Assembly (NCBI GenBank): GCA_037013495.1
Contig: CM072802.1
Coordinates: 43,562,501 to 43,626,500 of the forward strand
Direction of reading: 5' to 3'
Source of the DNA: Hippophae tibetana
Taxonomy: Eukaryota > Streptophyta > Magnoliopsida > Rosales > Elaeagnaceae
DNA: 64,000 nucleotides
The notes under the pieces were generated by a model, which was given only the letters and a program-made list of their open reading frames with translations, was not told where the DNA came from and searched no databases. Below are positions 1-12,000 of the stretch, piece after piece (the first letter of the stretch is position 1; every line of letters begins with the position of its first letter). A program made the position numbers and the translations under genes.

Positions 1-500
1 AACCTATAATTACTAGCCAGTTATCCCTCCCATAGAGTAAAATATCAAATAATAAGTAAGACGTAACTATACGCGACCGGACGAGCATATAGTATTAAGT
101 TAATAACTATAATCATTTTATATTAATGTTAGATATATTTAGTTAATAATCATCAATAATAAATAAATAATAATTTTTTTATTGTTTAATCATATTTCTT
201 ATTTCTTATTTTTTAGTATTTATTTAAAAAAAAATTAAATACTAATATAATTTTTATTATATTATATTATTTAAAATATTAACATTAATTTATATCTTTT
301 AATTATTATCACATGTTTATAATTAAATTAAAAAATATAAAAATAAGAATAAATAAAATTTAATTTAATTATTTCAAATATTTTTTGTTTTATTATTAAA
401 AATATATTTTTTGTATAATTATATGTATATAAAAAATAAAAAAAAATACCACATAAGTCCCTTAAATTAGATAATTTAAGACATTTAGTCCATTACTATT
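1..500. other. AT-rich intergenic DNA
   Basis: Very AT-rich sequence with short A and T runs. I see no exon-like stretch, RNA gene or recognisable repeat. Confidence 0.6.
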
Positions 501-508
501 GTTAAAAT

Positions 509-834
509 TAGGGGTGTTCATAAACCGGATCGGATCGGACCAAACCGTAAAATCGGTCCGAATCGGACCAAATCAAACGGTCCGGTCTGGTTTGTACTAA
601 TTTTAAACCATTCGAACCGGACCGGACTGGTCTAATAATATATTAAAAATTTCACATTATTCTTCATTAAATTATAAAAAAATCGGACCAAACTGTTTTA
701 TAAATTAAACGGTCCGGTTCGGTTTTTATTTCTTAAAACCATTTCAAATGGTCCGGTCCGAGTCATATGAACGGTCCGGTTTAGTTAATTTTTTTTAGAA
801 AAAACCAGACCGGACCGGACCATGGACACCCCTG
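509..834. mobile_element. hAT-like MITE, copy 1
   Basis: A 326-bp element with imperfect terminal inverted repeats, starting taggggtgttca and ending tggacacccctg. It is flanked by a near-perfect 8-bp target duplication, gttaaaat at 501-508 and gtaaaaat at 835-842 (7 of 8 match). Internally it is built from repeated aaccgg and ggtccggtc words in both orientations, which lets most of it fold on itself. There is no coding capacity. The 8-bp duplication and TAGGGGTG ends point to the hAT superfamily. A second copy of the same family lies at 11648-11980. The family assignment is by structure only. Confidence 0.87.
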
Positions 835-842
835 GTAAAAAT

Positions 843-2128
843 GACTAATTAAAAATAAATTATATTATTTTAATAATTTTTCTATTAAAATATTATTATT
901 TTTCTGTTAAGTGATTAAATGTTATTAAAATACATATATTTAATAATAGAAAAATCATAATTAATATTAAAGAAAATTCACATCATATTTTTTTTAATTT
1001 TTTTTAATTTTCACTATTATATTTTAATGTTTATTAATTTTTAATTTTTTTAACTTAAAATATATATTTAAATAAATTTTTTGTTTGAATTTTCTTATTA
1101 TTTATTTTTTAAAACTATTTCATATTAATTTCACTTTATTCTCGTTAAAAACTTACATTTTAATCGTAATTTAATTACTTTATAGAAATTAATAATATTT
1201 ATTATTAAATTATATAATTTGTCATAAATTAACCTTTTTACAAAGGAAGGGGACTATATAATACCAATCTAATACGAGAAACTAAACAACATAAATAACA
1301 TAATTTAAGTGACTTGTGTGACACATTTAAAAAGAATAATTTTGTTAGTTGTGGGTTGAAAAAATTATAAATCAAAACTAGTCAATCGGTTTTGGTTTCA
1401 TAGTAGAAAAACCGTTGGTAATTGAACCGATCAACTTACTAGTTATTAAATTAATATAAAATTACATATTATATTTTAAAATTTATTGTTATTAATATAA
1501 AAACTTTGTTCAAGACTTATTTGTTATTTAGAGATTTTGAATTTAGATAATATATATTTAGATATTTTAAAATTTGATAATTATGTATAATTTATGTTTA
1601 TGTTCTCATGAGCCATGACTGTTAACACATGTGTATATATGTTGAATTATAATAGTTGATTATTTGATATTTACTACAAAAATGACTTTTTGTTTAATCT
1701 CAAATCTTTATATTAGTACATAATATTTCTATGTAGTGTTAGTAACTAGTAAAAAATGATTTTATTATTTTTTATAAATAAAATCGACTTTTTTGACAAT
1801 TGGTGGTTCAGTTAATTTAATTATTTTGGTCAATTTAGATTTAATATTTTTAAAAAAGGTCAATGTGGATTCGATTTTCATCTCGTGATAAAACCGACCA
1901 AGAACGATTGCATCCACTCTTAACAAAAACCATCCACATTTTATGCATTATCAATTAGAGTTATTATCGAATAAAAATAGTAAATTCTTAAGAATAATAA
2001 TAATTTAATTATCTATAATAAAAACTCCCTTTCCTACCTGTGCTAATGTCTCCTTCTAGGAAAGAAAACATACGTGAAATGATCAAAATTCCTCCTTCTT
2101 CAGCTAAATCTTATTGGAAATTGGTGAA
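843..2128. other. Intergenic DNA with a possible degraded MITE
   Basis: AT-rich sequence without a supportable gene. Between about 1340 and 1925 there are cggttttggttt-like words near one side and their complement (aaaaccgaccaag) near the other, suggesting an old MITE, but I cannot fix its ends. About 2040-2128 is a segment similar to about 6048-6140 (shared words ctaggaaagaa and atgatcaaaattcctcc). Confidence 0.45.
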
Positions 2129-2401
2129 TGATAAGAATTTCAGAAGGGTTTGGGGAAAGAAGAAGAACACTAAGAGGGGAGCTGATTGCTTATAAATTTC
2201 TGATATGATTTATTGAATTCATTCGAGCTATATATAACCTTACACCACACATGCATTAAAAGGAAATTAAGCTAACTGATTCGATTATTTTCTAACAAAA
2301 TCTATGGTCCCCCTCATTCTTGTGTTCGCGTTGCTCCTTGCACCTCGTCCTGCATCCACGTGTGTCAACCATTCATCGCGGTGCAACCACTAATACTCGC
2401 A
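2129..2401 (-). repeat. LTR (3' LTR of the minus-strand element)
   Basis: This matches 5237-5513 over its whole length, including the shared words attgaattcattcg, accttacaccacacatgcat and gcatccacgtg. It begins TGATAAG and ends CTCGCA on the plus strand. The polypurine tract lies directly beside it at 2402-2420. Confidence 0.88.
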
Positions 2402-2477
2402 TCATTCCTTCCCCCTTTTAGAATCCTTGTGCTCAAGGATGAAGTTGGAGTATGATAAAACATGAGCACCCATTTTA

Positions 2478-3425
2478 TAACTGAACCAATATCAATTTCA
2501 TAAGATCTCCTTATCAAGACAATCACACTATCTTTTTCTGACCCCCTTGATCCCACTATTGTAAGACTATTTCCAGTTGTGACCTTCCAATTTAAGTGTT
2601 CAAAAATAGTTATATTAGGCCTTACAGGTGGGAGGAACTGACATTCCTAGATTGTATATCTCTTCTGATAGTAGTAACCATAATCGGATTTGGGTCATTA
2701 GGATCAACAATTATTTTTCTTTGGGAAATACCGAAAATTGACCCAAGTGCTTGGGATCTTTTTACAGTTCCTGGTGCAAGAGCAAGAGTTTCGACTAATG
2801 CCATTGCAGGGATTATCAATATCATAAAGGATTTCCTAATATCTCCAAGATTGAAGTCTCTCTGCTTGATAAAAACTTACGCATACCTTAGGCCAAGTGT
2901 ATAAGGACAAAAGGCAAGAAGTTGTGTCATTCCAGAGCCAAACGTTGATATCTAACCACTTATGAATGCATCCCTTTTTGGTTGGTTTAGTTGAGAGACA
3001 ATTTGAATGGAGCATCTGTCTTCTACACCAAAAACAGTGACAATATATATTTTTTTGATCGCCTCTGGTGCTAAAGGGTTTTCTTTTGAGTACGCATTAT
3101 GGTAGTCTTCTCCAAATCCTTTGAGAAACAATTGCTCAGCAATGTTAGCTCCAATAAGTAAGGAAAGAGAAGCAACAACCCCCATTGTAGTATGCCACCT
3201 TAATATGAAGGCAATCATGAAAGCAGCCACCATAAGAGCTATGTCTTGTACAATCATAAATAAACAATCCATGACAACACTTTGAACTAGTGTTGCATCT
3301 ACCTATAAAATGGGTGTCAATGAGCCTGTCTTATTCTCTTCCAATTTAAACCAACTCACTATATTTCTAAGGATAGCGATGAGCATTAACAAGCAAGCTC
3401 GACAAGTGAGTCGATCTCCCATGTT
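2478..3425 (-). pseudogene. Captured fragment of an ABCB (P-glycoprotein/MDR-type) ABC transporter gene
   Basis: Read on the minus strand, about 315 residues match plant ABCB transporters. In order there is a membrane-domain start (GDRLTCRACLLML), transmembrane segments (DIALMVAAFMIAFIL, then IGANIAEQLFLKGFGEDY), a loop (APEAIKKI, then VFGVEDRCSIQ, like the family's REAIANIRTVAAFGAEDRISIQ), a further membrane part ending VETLALAPGTVKRSQALGS, and the beginning of a nucleotide-binding domain with a decayed Walker A (GSRGSEKDS for GSSGSGKST). Full ABCB proteins have about 1,250 residues with two such halves, so this is a quarter of one. It runs on without an obvious intron and lies wholly between the two LTRs in the element's own sense. 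The most likely origin is capture of a host transcript by the retroelement. It is interrupted several times and cannot encode a transporter. I compared it with the family from memory. Confidence 0.85.
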
Positions 3426-5217
3426 GTCTGTTTTCTTAAAGAAAAACTCAATACTCTTCTAGACCCAATTCTTGTGACTAACTTTCAATATCAGGTTCTG
3501 TTGTAGTGTCACTCTTGAAATGCTTAGGGAAAGGTCATTAGAGCCCATAATACTATTCACACAACTAGGATATTCAAGAACCAGTTCCTCATAGTTATCT
3601 ATGATGGAAGCATGGTGATCATACAACTTGATGTTGTGGGGTTTTTCCTTTGCGTCAAAGATATCAGAGGGAGCCTTTTTCATAACAAAAAAGACAATAT
3701 TAAACTCTAGTTGTTCTTCCAATGATAAGAGCTTCATAGCAAGGTGCTTTTCCCAATTGTTGGTAAGATTCTCATAGTAGATAGAATACTCTTCCTTGGT
3801 ATTCTTCCCTAATTTTCTCCTCTAATTAGTGCCTAGATTATTAATCAAAGACCACTCACCAATGGTAAGAATTTGAGGCTGTTGGATAGAACTGTTAGAC
3901 TCCACTTTCTCAGACAATGTGAGCTGGAACCCATGTAACACCATTTTCCATCTCACCATTTTACATAAAGCAGTAACCAATGAATCACACGAGTTTTGAA
4001 TTCTCTTAATCAATTATCCATCCATTTTATGAGCTTTACCATTATCCCCATATTCTTTATGAAAATTCCCCCAATTATGAGCCTCTGAACATGATTCATA
4101 TATTACTGGAACGTTATGGTCATGTATGTAAATCAAGTCTCATACCCTAATGGTGGATAGTGTGAAGTCTTGCAGTGCGTCTCCTACGCACGTTTTAATT
4201 GCTTTCAATGCCTTTTCTGTATAACGAGTTAAACCTATAATTTGTATCCTGCTAGGTATATCCTTTCTATTTGTTGAATCAATTGATTTGTTATTTGAGA
4301 ATGAACAATAATTTAGAACATAATGATCAGTGTGTCTAACATCATGAATTAACCCTAGTCGTCTTATTACTCTAATCACATAGCAGATTAAGGAAAACAT
4401 GGATGCTATAACCAATGCTTGGGCATTACGTTTTTGGATAATAATACCTTTACAGTACCATCGATGCCAGAGGTACGACTTAAACACAATTCTTACGCTA
4501 CTGATAAGTATTCAAATTTTTAACCTCAAGCTTCGAAGATTAGTCTATCTATTCAGAATGGTTGAGGGACCCACTTTCTTAGGAATGTCTCTCTGTTTGT
4601 CAGGAATTGGTAGAGAAATGCTTTTGTAGCGCCAATTAGCCCGATGAAGCTTCCTCATGTGACCATCTTGGAGTTCTCTGATTGAACCTTCCTCCTCGTG
4701 TAGTAGATTTGGTTGTGTGCAGCCCTGGCTGTCAACGATTCCCCAATCAATATAGTGATATTATTTCTTTCTTCTTTGCTCGAGTGCCTCTCGATTGATC
4801 AACTGAGTAATTGCTTTGATTTCTATTAGAGATCTGGACGGAGAAGAGATGGAATTCTGGATCTCTGCTAGTGTAAGGGATATAGGGTTTTGTATACATC
4901 CTCGTCCCTCTTCTTGTAACCCAGAAATACAGTTCTTACTGCCTCTGATTTCTATGGGTTGATGTTCTCTCATCGCGGGGGAACCAGTGGGTTGAGTTAC
5001 AAATCTCTCGTCGATCTCAGGTAAGGTTTAGGTGATGGTGATGATTGGTGTTCAAACATTTTTGAAAAACTTAGAGGGTCGTTTAAAGGTATATGAAGAC
5101 GCATTGAACATTTGAACTGTGTTTTTAAAGTTAGAAATATCGGCTTGAACAATTGTTGTTGGGTATGGATTTGATTCAGAGGTGGGTTGTGGGATCCACT
5201 CCGGTCGTCCATGGTTG

Positions 5218-5235
5218 GAACCGGTTTTGATACCA
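5218..5235 (-). other. Primer-binding site, initiator-Met tRNA type
   Basis: On the minus strand this reads tggtatcaaaaccggttc, close to the TGGTATCAGAGCC complement of the plant initiator tRNA-Met 3' end. It sits one base inside the right LTR and sets the direction of the element. Confidence 0.8.
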
Positions 5236-5236
5236 T

Positions 5237-5513
5237 TGATACAAACAGAATTTCAGAGGAGTTTAGGGAAAGAAGAAGAATAATAAAAGGGGAGTTGATT
5301 GCTTATAATTTTTTATATGATATATTGAATTCATTCGGGCTAGATATAACCTTACACCACACATGCATTATAAGGAAATTAAGTTAATTGATTCGGTTAT
5401 TTTCTAACAGAATTCATGATCCCCCATTCTTATACTCAACGGTCTTACTACTCCTTGCATCCCGTCCTGCATCCACGTGCGTTAACCGTTCGGTGCAACC
5501 ACTAATACTTGCA
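5237..5513 (-). repeat. LTR (5' LTR of the minus-strand element)
   Basis: This is the partner of 2129-2401. On the plus strand it begins TGATACAAACAG and ends CTTGCA. The two copies differ at many positions, so the insertion is old. Confidence 0.88.
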
Positions 5514-8500
5514 TAATGTGGATCCGCTTTATGTACAAATAGAGATACCCTTTATTTGAAAAGGAAAATAATAATAATAATAATGATAAACATACTGCTA
5601 ATTTCATTTGATGGGAATTTGATTGATTTTCGTTTTGCCTTTTCATTTATACGATAATTTTAAAAAAATGTATTTTAATTGGAACTGAATTTTGATAAGA
5701 ATGTAATCTTTATTTGAGTTAGATTAAAACTAAACTCTCCCATGTTAATAGTTATTAATTAATTCTTTTGTTTTCTCAATCTAACACATATTTATATTTA
5801 TGAAAATAAAAGCTATGAATTTTTCAACCACTTTCCGTTGAAAATAGTAATTATTGAATTATAATTATTAATAATTAATAAAAATGAATTATTATTTTTT
5901 ATTAATAAAATGTGGTTCTATTAATTTTGATTACTTCGATCATTCCTTGTGTCTTATTAATTATAATTATTTTTGAATAAAAAATTACAATTTTTGTTAC
6001 AAATAACGATAATTTTATCTATGATTAAATCAACGTTATTATCTATGACAATGCCTCTTCCTAGGAAAGAAGACACTTGAAATGATCAAAATTCCTCCTT
6101 CTTCTGGTAACTCCTGTTGCAAACTGGCTAACGATAAGCTACATAAAATATTATCTTTTAGTTTTATTATTGCATCCAATTTCACGTAAATTGGATCCGG
6201 CTTTAAGCTTCTCTGATTAGTAGTAAATCTAATATATGGATATGGGTACCAATAGGCCAAGAGCATGCGAATTAGGTATTATCATCTATTTATTTTTGTT
6301 TGCTTAAAATTATAGGGATTTTGTGCATATAAAAAAAGGTTGAATTGTGTTTTAGTTTAAAAATAGGTAAAATTTAATGTTAAACTTGAAAGTTCATTTT
6401 TTAATCAATTTTATTTAAAAAAAAAAAAATATATTTCAACCTCATTTTACAAAACATAATTATTATAAACATAATAAAATATTAACATTTTATAAATTTA
6501 TAATTAATTTGAAGTACACAAATCTTTTTTATCATATCATATATTAAAATTTTATTTTAAAAAATAAAAAATAATTTATTTTATAATAAAATAAATATAA
6601 ATTTATACATATATTAAAAATGATATACTAAACATTTTGATAATTCATAAATAATAAAATATATTATTATTATTATTATTATTAATTATAATTATATTTA
6701 ATAAATAATTATAATATTAATTATAATTATGATATAAAAAATAATAATCATAAAAATAATTAAATTATTTAAAAAAATTATGAAGCTTTTATATACAACT
6801 TTTTACAAGATACAATACAAACATAGAACATTATATCGCAAATTTTATGTGAAAATATTATCTAATATAATATTATTATAATTATTTTTGTTATTAATAT
6901 AATAAAATATATCTAATTAATTATATTTTAATATTTAAATATAGTTATTGTTAATAAATATTTGTTATCGTAATAATAATTAAAATTATAATAATATTAG
7001 AGATATTTGTTACAATGTAATCTATTTTTTAATTTTTTTAATCTTAAATAATTTATTTTTTTAAAATGTCAATAATTTTTCATAAAAATTATTGTAACTA
7101 TTTAGTAAAAATTTATAATTTATTATTATTATTTTATAATAAAATTTGATAATTTATTTGTTATAAATATAAATTATTTTTATTATTTATTATTTATAAT
7201 AATAAAATTATTATTTATTAAAAGTTGGTGAAGGAAGATATTTTATTTTTGATATTTTTTAGAAAATAAGAAGAGAAGGAAAGAAAATGGGCTATTGCGA
7301 ATTAGGGAAAGAGAGAGAAGAAGAGAGTGAAACGTGGAGTTAGAAAAGGATAAAAAAAATGACTTATAAATTATTGAATGAGTTATGATTTAATTATTTT
7401 TAAACAAAAATACAATGAAACATTTTTTTAAACTATTGAATAAGATAAGCTTATTATAAACAAAATTCCAAAATTATATGGTAGTAATTAACATGCAAAT
7501 TATTATGTTTTCATTAATTATAATCTAATAATTGGGCTTGTTAAAAAATTCAATTATTATTGAATCTATTTTATTAATCACGAGTTATTAAAAATTATAC
7601 AATAATTAGCTCATTTTATTTTTGTTGATTCATGATTACTTTATATTTTAAATTAAATTCAACATGTGTTCATTTAGGATTTATTTTTAATAGTATCTTA
7701 TGTTTTTTTAGCACTTTTATTTAATCTTATTATTAATTGATATCTTAGTTATATCTACGTCTAAAGACAATGTTTTAATTTAATATAATTTTTCCATGTC
7801 ATTAGAACATATGATTTAAAAAAATATTTTTATGATATTTTTATCTCTTTTTATCCCTAAAACGTTTTTTTCATTACTAAATTTACCTCTTTTTTTCTTT
7901 TAAAAATTGTCCACACAAATTGTTGTCGATTTAAGGTAAAAAAAAATAGAATTCTAAAATAACAAGCATTTTTGCAACAAAAATATATATAATTCAACAC
8001 ATAAAAACAATAATTATTATAAGTGTCTAAATATTCTAATTGAATAAATAAATCATGATTAATATAAAAGCATAAAGAAATACAACACCCATAAAAACTT
8101 AGGTTTCATCTTTTATACAAGCTTGACCTTGAAACAAGGGAGGGATAAAAGAGAAAACAAAACTACATGGATATAAGAAAGAGAGACAAAGAGAGGGAGA
8201 TAAGAGTAAGTTAGACATACTTAGAGAGGAAGTTAAAGGGAAATAAAGGTTTATAAATAGATGAGAGAGAATAGATAAAAAATAATTAAAAAATAAATAT
8301 ATTCTTTAAAAATTATCAAATGTTGTGTATATGTTAAAAAAATTAATTTGAATTTGAATTTTATATTTGATTAATATCTATTTTTAAAAGTGAGTATAAT
8401 AATATAACAAATAATATTAAAGATTAAATTGATACTAAAAACATAATATTAAAATAGCAAAACAATTATTATTAGTTATTTTTATACTCAAATAATTTGC

Positions 8501-9035
8501 ATGATAATGATTAAATATATATGATGTTTGACATACGGTGAATGTGAATTAATACTTGCAATTTGTCTATTTGCTTTGCTGATGTTTTTATAATCTGCTA
8601 TTCTGGTGATTATATTTATTAATACTTTTAATTAATTAATGTTGGCGGATATATATTTACGTTTAAAATTTTAGATTTAACGATAAATCAAAATATATTA
8701 TTAATAAATTAATATTTTTCTCTTTATACGTTTTATTACTAATTTTTTTCCTTTAATCTATTTTATCTTTATCATTGATAACATATATATTAATCATAAA
8801 CACATTAAATATGATAATGAATCCTAAATTTAACTTTGAGCCCAGTCTCGGAACATATTACTATGAAAGCCAGATTCTTTCCATTATTTTCTTGTCAAAG
8901 AAATTCATACAAACATATAACAGAACCTCAAATCTCAATTCCCAATCTAGAACGCACTGTGAACATAACAAAAACTGCTAGAACATACCTGACAAACGCC
9001 GTTAAAGAGTGAGGCAAAGTTAGAGGAAGTAGAAG
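5514..9035. other. AT-rich intergenic DNA upstream of eIF4E
   Basis: No supportable gene. About 6048-6140 resembles 2040-2128. A short TTA microsatellite lies near 6661-6684. From about 8960 to 9035 base composition becomes less AT-rich and purine-rich (gaggcaaagttagagg), fitting the transcribed leader of eIF4E. I could not identify a convincing TATA box. Confidence 0.5.
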
Positions 9036-12000
9036 ATGATGGTAGAAGAGACACCTAAAGGTTCCATATCTGAAGACAAAACCAGCATTAACCCAACCAC
9101 AAACACAAACCTTAGATTACTTCGAGACGGTGATGAGGTAGACGACGAGCCCGAGGAGGGAGAGATTGTCTGTGAACATGACTCGGAGTCTTCTAATCCA
9201 TCGAAGGGGTTACCTCATGCTCTGGAGTATCCATGGACCTTTTGGTTCGACAACACCTCCAAGTCAAAGCCAGAAGTTTGGGGTGTCTCTATGCGTGAGA
9301 TCTATACCTTCACTACGATCGAGGATTTTTGGGGGTATCCTTCTTGTTTCATTTCTTGATCTTTGTTTTCTTTTGATTGGTCTTTTGGTTCCTCTGTTTC
9401 TTTGTTGTTGTCTTTTTTTGTTTTTTGGGCTACGAAGAAAAGATCAAAGTCTTAATCTGCTGCTTGGTAGCCTTTTCGGATATAGAACAGTAACTCATCC
9501 AAGTTGATGACTCCTTCACGGTGATGAAGACGTGGAATCCACCTAACAGGGATCACGGAGAAGTGATAGAGTAGAATTTCAGATGACTGAATAATTTCCA
9601 AAACTTCTGGATTGAAATCACAAAAAAAATTGATTGTTGAAAGCATCTATGAGATGTTTGTTGTCTCTTTCAATGTAAATCACCAGATGTTTGAACTTCA
9701 GAGCATACTGAAAGGTATTGTTGAAAAGAAAGGGCTTCAGCTAATTCAACAGATGTTCCTCTGTTTCTTTATTGCAAAAGTATTTCAACCATGGAATGGA
9801 ATTTGGGGTGATCCACTGGGATATTTATGTAGTTTCCTACAAAAAGTAGTGAAGGAAGCAAACAGGGATAGTTTCGGTGTTGCTATGTTGTTTGAAGGTC
9901 TATTTGCTGGATTGTCTGGTCGATTTAGCTGATATATGTGCTCTGTTTAGAGAGCAATTCTTATAGTAGGGTATGTATACTTTTACTCTAGATCCCAACA
10001 GTATTTTTAGTCTCGGTTTACAAGTGTCCTAACTGTTGTGTGCGGAAGCGATAAATGGTGATATATGAATATATCAAAGCGGTAAAAGGATACAAAATTT
10101 ACATGGTTCAGCAATTTGCCTATATCCACGGGATGTAGCATATATTATTTGAACTGAGTAGGAAATATATAGAATACAGATACAAATTTTCTCACTAATA
10201 ATATCTCTTAAGTGTTTCCTCAAACTTACTAAGTATTTTCTCTCTTTGAGTTTGCTTATGCTTTCTCTGATTTTTTCTGATTTTTACCTTGTTCTTCAAT
10301 ACATGAACTCCTCCTTATTTATAGATGAAGCAAAACTCTCTTTCCTTAAATTGTGTCATAATTTAAGCCTTAAATTAGGTCACTAATTTCCTTAAATTAT
10401 GCCACTAATTTCCTTAAATCATACCACAAATTAGGTCACTAATTTTCCTAAATTATGTCATTAATTTGTTATTTTTAGAGTCAATATTCAACAATCTCCA
10501 TATTGGCGAAAAAGTTCATAACGTTGCCTCCAAATGCGCCCTAGGCATTCTAAGCTCGAGAGATGTTGATCAAGTTCAAACAGTGTTGAAACTTGATCCC
10601 TGTAACCACCTTTGTAAGCATATTTGCAGGGTTATCTACAGTTCCAACTTTCTAGAGTATAACATTCCCTTTATCGACGATTTTTCGAACAAAATGAAAT
10701 CGAACATCGATGTGCTTGGTGTGACCATGATGAACTTGGTTCTTTGCCAAACAAATGGCACTCTGGCTGTCGCAGAAAACCTCCACGTTCTTTTGAACAA
10801 TACCCAAATCCTTGGTTAACCCGAGAAGCCAAATAACTTCTTTGAATGCTTTTGTTACAGCCATATACTCTGCCTCTGTAGTAAACAAAGTTACAGTTGA
10901 CTGCAATGTTGATCTCCAACAAACTGGTCCTCCTGCCATTGTGAACACATAACCAGTTGTAGATCGACGTTTATCCAGATCTCCAGCATAGTCAAATCTA
11001 CATATCCGACTAGGTGTTTGCCTTCAGTCTTGTCTCTCTCAAACTTCAAACCAATATCCACATTACCATAGATGTATCGTAGAATCCACTTCATTGCTTG
11101 CCAGTATCCTTTACCAGGATTATGCATGTACCGACTCACCATACTAACAGCGTGGGAAATATCAGGTCTGGTGCAAACCATTGCATACATCAAGGCACTA
11201 ACAACATTTGCATATGGAACACGTTCCATTTGCTTCTTCTCATCGGTAGTGCTAGGTGACATCAATGCACTCAACTGAAAGTGAGGAGCAAGTGGTGTAC
11301 TTATTGGTTTGATTTTTTCATCAATGTCAAACCTTTGTAGTACTTTCTTCAGATACTGAGTCTGTGTCAGACAGACTGTGCTTGCAACTCTATCTCTTGT
11401 GATTTCCATCCCAAGAATTTTCTTAGTTTCTCCAAGATCTTTCATTTCAAATTCTGAACTCAACAGAGTCTTCAATATATCGATCTCCACCTTGCTCTTA
11501 GATGCAATCAACATATCATCAATATATAAGAGCAAATAAATGAAGGTATCGTCTTGGAGTTTCTGAAAGTATACACAGTGATCAAATTGATTGCGTGTGT
11601 ACTTCTGCTCTCTGATGAAGCTATCAAAGCGCTTGTACCATTGTCGCTAGGGGTGTTCATAAACCGGCCCAGATTGGACCAAATCGTAAAACCGGACCAG
11701 ACTGGACCAAACGGTTTTACAAATCAAACGGTCGGATCGGACCGGACCGGTTTAATAAATATATTAAAATTTTCACATTATTTTTCATTAAAGATGTCCA
11801 AAAAACCGAACCAAATTGGAAACCAAATCGGACTAGACCGAACGGTTTTATAAATCAAACGGTCCGATTTATAATAATTAAAACCGTTTCAAACGGTCCG
11901 ATCTGAGTAATATAAACGGTCCGGTCCGATTAAATATTTTTTCCCAAAATTGGTTCGGACCGGACCGTTGGACACCCCTAATGGTCGCAGTGATTGCTTC

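Larger units (their letters stand above)
2129..5513 (-). mobile_element. LTR retroelement without recognisable pol (LARD/TRIM-like) carrying a host gene piece
   Basis: Two similar LTRs (2129-2401 and 5237-5513, about 275 bp, TG...CA) bound a 2.8-kb interior. On the minus strand, a primer-binding site resembling the complement of initiator-Met tRNA follows the right LTR by one base (5218-5235, tggtatcaaaacc). A polypurine tract (2402-2420, aaaagggggaaggaatga) abuts the left LTR. These fix the orientation as minus. I recognise no gag, protease, RT or integrase in the interior, so it was probably moved by proteins of another element. The interior from about 2478 to 3425 is a piece of an ABCB transporter gene in the same orientation. 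The origin of the rest of the interior is unknown to me. I see no matching target duplication. It is an old, broken copy. Confidence 0.85.

Noticed and set aside
8775-8981. Open frame just upstream of eIF4E
   Set aside because: Low-complexity AT-rich sequence without family similarity. It overlaps the likely eIF4E promoter or leader.
9166-9507. Open frame across eIF4E exon 1
   Set aside because: An alternative frame of the real exon, running past the splice donor at 9335.
9612-9932. 106-codon frame in eIF4E intron 1
   Set aside because: No recognisable similarity, and it lies inside an intron with no splice evidence of its own.
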